This document shows positions 62,801-64,000 of a stretch of 64,000 nucleotides of DNA, in pieces. The stretch comes from Ascoidea asiatica. Lineage: Eukaryota; Ascomycota; Saccharomycetes; Ascoideales; Ascoideaceae. Each line of letters begins with the position of its first letter. The stretch's first letter is position 1. The notes beneath the pieces were generated by a model. The model did not search any database and was not told the DNA's origin. It worked only from the letters and a program-made list of their open reading frames with translations. The position numbers and the translations under genes were made by a program. The stretch is from NCBI GenBank assembly GCA_001600695.1, contig BCKQ01000006.1, positions 980,133-1,044,132 on the forward strand, given 5' to 3'.

Positions 62801-64000
62801 AAGAGCGCAAAATACATCGTTAATAAAAGAAAACAATGAAATGAAGTTAGAAATTATAGAGGCTAAAGATCAAAAGAGTGTTACACTAGAGGAGGTATCT
62901 TCAATCAAATCGAAACACTATCTCTTGTTGAAATCCAAGAACGATATTTCAGCAGAAAACTTATTATTGAAGAAAACAATAAATACGCTCAAAATGGAAA
63001 CTCAATCTTTAACAGGATTGAGTTTGGCTGCTAATAATAAAGCAAAACTGATACTGCAATCAAATGAGGAAATGAAAGAGAAAATAGATTCTTTATCTAA
63101 TTCAAACAATCGGATCTTATTAGAAGTTGAAATATTAAAGAAGGAAAATACTGAAGTGAAAGCCGAAAATCATTTATTAACTGAGGTTAGCAATGAAACA
63201 AAATCGAAATTGATTGAAATAGAGAAAGAAAAAACAGTAATGGATATTAAGATTAATGAAATAAACGTGAAAAATACTTCATTATTAAACTCAATTAACT
63301 CAGAAAAACTTAGAAGTGAGTCATTGATTAATAGTAATAGTGAAATTTCTGCAATTGTAAAAGATCTCAAGAGTGAGAATATTATACTAGCACAGGAAAA
63401 GAAAGATCTTAAGCAGGAAAATCATACTTTTGCTCAAAATAACAAAGCTTTAATGACTAAAATAAAAGAAATCGAGACAGAAAATGCTTCCATATTGGCT
63501 AAGAAGAATGATATTCAACTATTAGTATTTGAGCTTCAGGAAAGTATATCTTCTATGTCAAGATCTAATGATAAGATCAAAATTGAAAACGATTCATTGA
63601 AGGAAAAGAATCATGAAATGTCCTCACAGATTATCAAACTTCAGGAAAGCAGTGCCTTGTTAATCGAAGAAAACGAAGAACTTTTGGTGAAGTTGTCTGA
63701 ATATAAATCTCAAAATGCCTTATTAGTACAAGAACAAATTAGTAAAGTCTCGGAAATTCAAAAATTGACTAATGAGAACACAAAATTATGTGAGGGAAAA
63801 ACTAAAGACACTTCTGAGCTCTTAGAAATTGGTAAGAAATTTTCAACATTATCCATTGTAAAAGAGAAGCTTTCAAGTCATAATAACGAGATAGAAATGC
63901 AGAATAAATCATTATTAAATGAAATGAATGAGTTAGCTACAAAATTCCAAAACTTGGAGAAAGATAGTCTATTGTTACAGACGGAACGGGAAAAACTAGA
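59742..64000 (+). CDS. NUM1: Num1, cortical dynein and mitochondria anchor (5' part, runs off window)
   Basis: The frame opens at the ATG at 59742 and stays open to the window edge (over 1,419 codons), so the C-terminal end is missing. Num1 anchors dynein and mitochondria at the cell cortex. An Asn run of about 13 lies near residue 30. The N-terminal coiled-coil start matches the family: DFEFTLELSRNLIIQTRQLKAEN at about residue 159, with a later NDTNWQLN segment. A block with a 64-residue-repeat-like look is at about 61686-61790 (SLEKYIKTNKLLLLTQDEYNKL). From about 62150 onward it is unbroken coiled coil rich in Lys, Glu, Asn and Ser. The expected C-terminal PH domain lies beyond this window. 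Confidence 0.85.

Noticed and set aside
1-64000. CRISPR array, prophage or bacterial operon features
   Set aside because: None are seen; the sequence is eukaryotic (introns, snRNA, fungal gene families).

Overview
The window is nuclear DNA from a very AT-rich budding yeast (Saccharomycotina type). Genes are compact and mostly intronless, with long Asn/Gln/Ser runs. The few introns carry the yeast branch point TACTAAC, and a U2 snRNA is present. Recognisable fungal housekeeping genes are CDC123, UTP3/SAS10, RPC53, LDB17, ATG9, NOP14, YEA4, a DCW1/DFG5 mannosidase, SDH5, CDC55, COX13 and NUM1. CTG codons fall at conserved leucine positions in MSH5 (27841 and 28504), so CTG is probably read as Leu here. 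I cannot name the species. An uric-acid pathway gene, a Mei2-like gene and a twelve-exon MSH5 all point away from the close relatives of S. cerevisiae.

Layout. 1-4590 is a gene-free stretch, followed by a Q/N-rich zinc-finger gene (4591-5697). 6923-12855 is a decayed Ty1/copia-like retrotransposon on the minus strand, bounded by 5-bp target duplications (AAAAC) and containing an assembly gap of 540 N. Then come a probably peroxisomal OHCU decarboxylase (13115-13684), the PP2A catalytic subunit (14286-15365, minus) and CDC123 (16651-17892). A four-exon Mei2-like meiotic RNA-binding protein (17939-20289, minus), a membrane protein with a spermidine-synthase fold (21358-23148, minus) and an oxygenase without Rieske ligands (24504-25505) follow. 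MSH5 (25859-29310) is convergent with UTP3/SAS10 (29351-31045, minus), which shares a promoter with RPC53 (31656-32855). LDB17 (33576-37274) precedes the U2 snRNA gene (about 37715-37905).

The second half holds a MIT/coiled-coil, possibly Atg38-like, gene (38196-39578, minus) divergent from ATG9 (40035-43124). NOP14 (43258-45639, minus), two-exon YEA4 (46085-47251, minus) and a secreted GH76 mannosidase (48105-49316, minus) come next. After a 2.75-kb gene-free stretch are a probable mitochondrial Mtf2-like gene (52072-53862), SDH5 (54016-54474, minus), CDC55 (56019-57794) and COX13 (58349-58768, minus). The 5' part of NUM1 (59742 onward) runs off the right edge.

Functional links: both the catalytic (C) and the Cdc55 regulatory (B) subunit of PP2A are here. 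UTP3 and NOP14 both belong to the small-subunit processome. MSH5 and the Mei2-like gene are both meiotic and hold 14 of the 15 introns I could define; YEA4 holds the other. The introns' TACTAAC boxes match the GTAGTA branch-recognition sequence of the U2 gene. Several gene-free stretches carry short GC-rich islands close to the palindrome TTACGTAA.
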